A DNA stretch of 25,770 nucleotides from an uncultured Lachnospiraceae bacterium (GTDB lineage: Bacteria; Bacillota; Clostridia; Lachnospirales; Lachnospiraceae), in NCBI GenBank assembly GCA_948794795.1, contig CAQGLR010000048.1, positions 3,194 through 28,963 on the forward strand. The letters run 5' to 3'. Position 1 is the first letter of the stretch. Each line of letters begins with the position of its first letter. The position numbers were made by a program, and so were the translations under genes. Below, piece by piece: positions 25,001 to 25,770 of the stretch. The notes under the pieces were generated by a model. It was given only the letters and a program-made list of their open reading frames with translations, had not been told where the DNA came from and made no database searches.

Positions 25001-25273
25001 ACAATTGACTGGCAAAAGCGTGAGCCGGCAAGAGCTAAGATGCGTATGATGATTAAAAAACTTCTTAAGAAACATAAGTATCCGCCAGAGGGTATGGAAG
25101 ATGCAGTACAGACTGTTATGACGCAATGTGAACTTTGGACAGATAATAATGATATGGAACGAGGAGGAAAAATTGTGGATTCTTGGGAAATGGGATATGG
25201 ATATGGACAGAAAACAAAGGAAGTACTAATGGTGGCTGAAGAGCCGGTAAAGTATGGAGAAAATCTTAGGTAA
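22070..25273 (+). CDS. hsdR: Type I restriction endonuclease / translocase subunit (HsdR)
   Basis: GTG 22070 begins (M)YITFTEADYENSIIELFQ, the usual HsdR start, with GAGGTGA 5 nt upstream; an in-frame GTG at 22061 lies within that site. The 1067-residue protein has the N-terminal PD-(D/E)xK nuclease (Asp135 in 'RPDVILF', Glu149-x-Lys151 in 'IELKSPS'), the helicase motor with Walker A GSGKS (290-294), the DEAH box (398-401), 'GFTGTPI' and motif VI 'QAIARVNRVF', and a C-terminal helical region that docks on HsdM-HsdS. It cuts DNA after ATP-driven translocation when the HsdS target is unmethylated. All catalytic motifs are intact, so restriction is probably active. It is the last gene of the island. 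Confidence 0.97.
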   Translation: MYITFTEADYENSIIELFQNIGYQYIYGPDIERDFYSPLNNDVLEEYIHRLNPALPEDAILDALYKLKNYENGDLVQKNEVFMDYIQNGIPVRYNVNGEQCHSIAYVVDYKNVDNNSFIVANQWTFIENSHKRPDVILFLNGLPVVLIELKSPSREETDASEGYAQIRNYIHEIPSMFIYNCVVVISDLNTSRAGTITSGEDRFMEWKTKDGSYENTQEAQFDTFFEGMFDRIRLLDIIKNFICFSNEGIKKHKILAGYHQYFAVNKAVQKAKKATVTDGKGGVFWHTQGSGKSLSMVFYAHLLQEAMDSPTIVVITDRNDLDDQLFGQFAKCSSFLRQMPVHATCRKLGTNSTKNDIGLKDWLDGRQANGIIFTTMQKFEGSEEPLSERRNIIVMADEAHRGQYGLSEKVKIVKNETGDNEAKIITGTARIIRNCLPNATYVGFTGTPISLKDRSTREVFGDYIDVYDMTQAVEDGATRPVYYESRVIKLKLDEATLKLIDKEYDLMAENADTEVVEKSKKQLGHMEAILGNDKTIDSLVYDILDHYENNRACLLTGKAMIVAYSRPVAMKIYKKILELRPAWTEKVGVIMTDSNKDPEEWKEIIGNKRHREEMAKKFKDNNSIFKIAIVVDMWLTGFDVPSLATMYVYKPMKGYNLMQAIARVNRVFQDKEGGLVVDYVGIASALKEAMNDYTSRDKKNYGDANVAKVLYPKFLEKLSVCQDFFHGYNYSKFMTGSDLERSKVISGGVNFIVANDKEKEKTGFLKEALLLKQALSLCSSMVKEPLRIEAAFFEAVRVIVMRLMNHGQGKKISLPEMNARINELLKASIKSDGVINLFSDMSQNFSLFDPKFLEEISEMKEKNLAVELLKKLIAEQVRIYRRTNVVKSEKFSEIIQEAMNRYLNGMLTNEQVIEELLNLAKQIVTARQESDEFGLTAYEMAFYDALTKPQAIKDFYENEELIAITKELVDTLRRNRTIDWQKREPARAKMRMMIKKLLKKHKYPPEGMEDAVQTVMTQCELWTDNNDMERGGKIVDSWEMGYGYGQKTKEVLMVAEEPVKYGENLR

Positions 25274-25516
25274 TGTTTAAGGTATTAAGTAGAAAAAATT
25301 GATTTCAATAGATAAATATGAGAATAATAGATACCAGGACATTTACAAAGAATGCCCTTAATTAAATGACATTGCAGCGGAAGCGTGCCCTGTAGGGAAT
25401 ATATTTAATTTACCTGGAAACGTGTGTTATATTACAATGTGTAAAATATAAAAATAGCTGCAAATTGCGTGTTTTTATGGTTTTGGATAGAAATATAAAA
25501 AAATTTAAAAAAGGTA
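25274..25516. other. Intergenic region between hsdR and the rrn promoters
   Basis: No gene is seen and I find no clear terminator for hsdR. The right end (about 25490-25513) is an A/T run just upstream of the first rrn promoter, where an UP element would lie. Confidence 0.5.
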
Positions 25517-25545
25517 TTGACAATATTTATAATATAGGTTAAAAT
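25517..25545 (+). promoter_or_regulatory. rRNA operon promoter P1
   Basis: TTGACA (25517-25522), 17 nt, TAAAAT (25540-25545), preceded by an A/T-rich UP-like tract. Confidence 0.8.
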
Positions 25546-25603
25546 GATTTTCGTTGCTGTGGATGGCGCAGGTTAAAAATGTCAATAAAATATAAAAAAG
25601 ATG

Positions 25604-25632
25604 TTGACAAGCTTAAAAAGATGTGGTAATAT
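25604..25632 (+). promoter_or_regulatory. rRNA operon promoter P2
   Basis: TTGACA (25604-25609), 17 nt, TAATAT (25627-25632). It is 87 nt downstream of P1, a tandem arrangement typical of rRNA operons. The start would be about 25639. Confidence 0.85.
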
Positions 25633-25638
25633 TTAACA

Positions 25639-25770
25639 CGCTGGCGCAAACAAAGGCAACAGCAAAGGACCTTGATAACTGAACAGTAAAACAACCCTGA
25701 AAATTCTAAAAGAAATAATAAGCAAAGGCTTATTAAAGGATTTTTAGTAATTACCCTTATAAACACATGC
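25639..25770 (+). promoter_or_regulatory. Leader of an rRNA operon (16S gene beyond the right edge)
   Basis: After P2 the transcript contains GGACCTTGATAACTGAACAG (25667-25686), which resembles the boxA-type 'CTTTGAAAACTGAA' antitermination leader seen before 16S genes in Firmicutes. A small hairpin follows, AATAAGC/GCTTATT (25717-25734). No 16S sequence is reached, so the rRNA identity rests on leader and promoter features. Confidence 0.7.

Noticed and set aside
25539..25766. 75-codon leftward open frame at the right edge
   Set aside because: It is antisense to tandem consensus promoters and a boxA-like rRNA leader, and its translation is a low-complexity Leu/Cys/Phe string.

Overview
The window is AT-rich chromosomal DNA from a low-GC Gram-positive anaerobe. 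It is most likely a gut-type Lachnospiraceae (Clostridia): the RpoB and RpoC sequences, strong GGAGG ribosome binding sites, an Rpn-type protein with EELGLKKG repeats and a CotH-family surface protein all fit that group. The species cannot be named from sequence alone.

Layout. Positions 1-556 hold the 3' end of an Rpn/PD-(D/E)XK transposase-like gene with a 24-nt tandem repeat, then a 5'-truncated DUF3990 remnant. Positions 572-2229 are a leftward marR-FUSC membrane protein operon with a clear promoter and a 29-bp palindromic operator over its start site. Positions 2371-7188 carry a leftward GH3 beta-glucosidase and a membrane-anchored CotH-family protein, with hairpins at the ends. A strong promoter at 7346-7374 drives rightward rpoB and rpoC. 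These are split from the usual rplJ-rplL partners, because the gene upstream is the divergent GH3 gene. Downstream of rpoC is a compact five-helix structured RNA candidate (15329-15493), then an intrinsic terminator (15616-15643).

Positions 15681-25273 form a Type I restriction-modification island: hsdM, a complete hsdS, a DUF4160/DUF2442 pair, a tyrosine recombinase, a one-TRD half hsdS, a second 3' hsdS cassette on the opposite strand, and hsdR. The main observation is that four copies of one 14-nt word, TAAATGATAATTTA, lie at the in-frame junction between hsdS halves: two in + orientation (17910, 21030) and two in - orientation (18592, 21616). They define two mirror-image invertible cassettes. 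Locus A is currently joined (TRD1a-TRD2a, complete HsdS). Locus B is currently split (TRD1b half gene facing an inverted TRD2b). Inversions at A, at B, or between A and B would reassort two N-terminal and two C-terminal recognition domains and would also make one-TRD half subunits. The recombinase in the middle is the obvious candidate enzyme.

The window ends with tandem consensus promoters and a boxA-like leader typical of an rRNA operon. The 16S gene itself would start just beyond the right edge.
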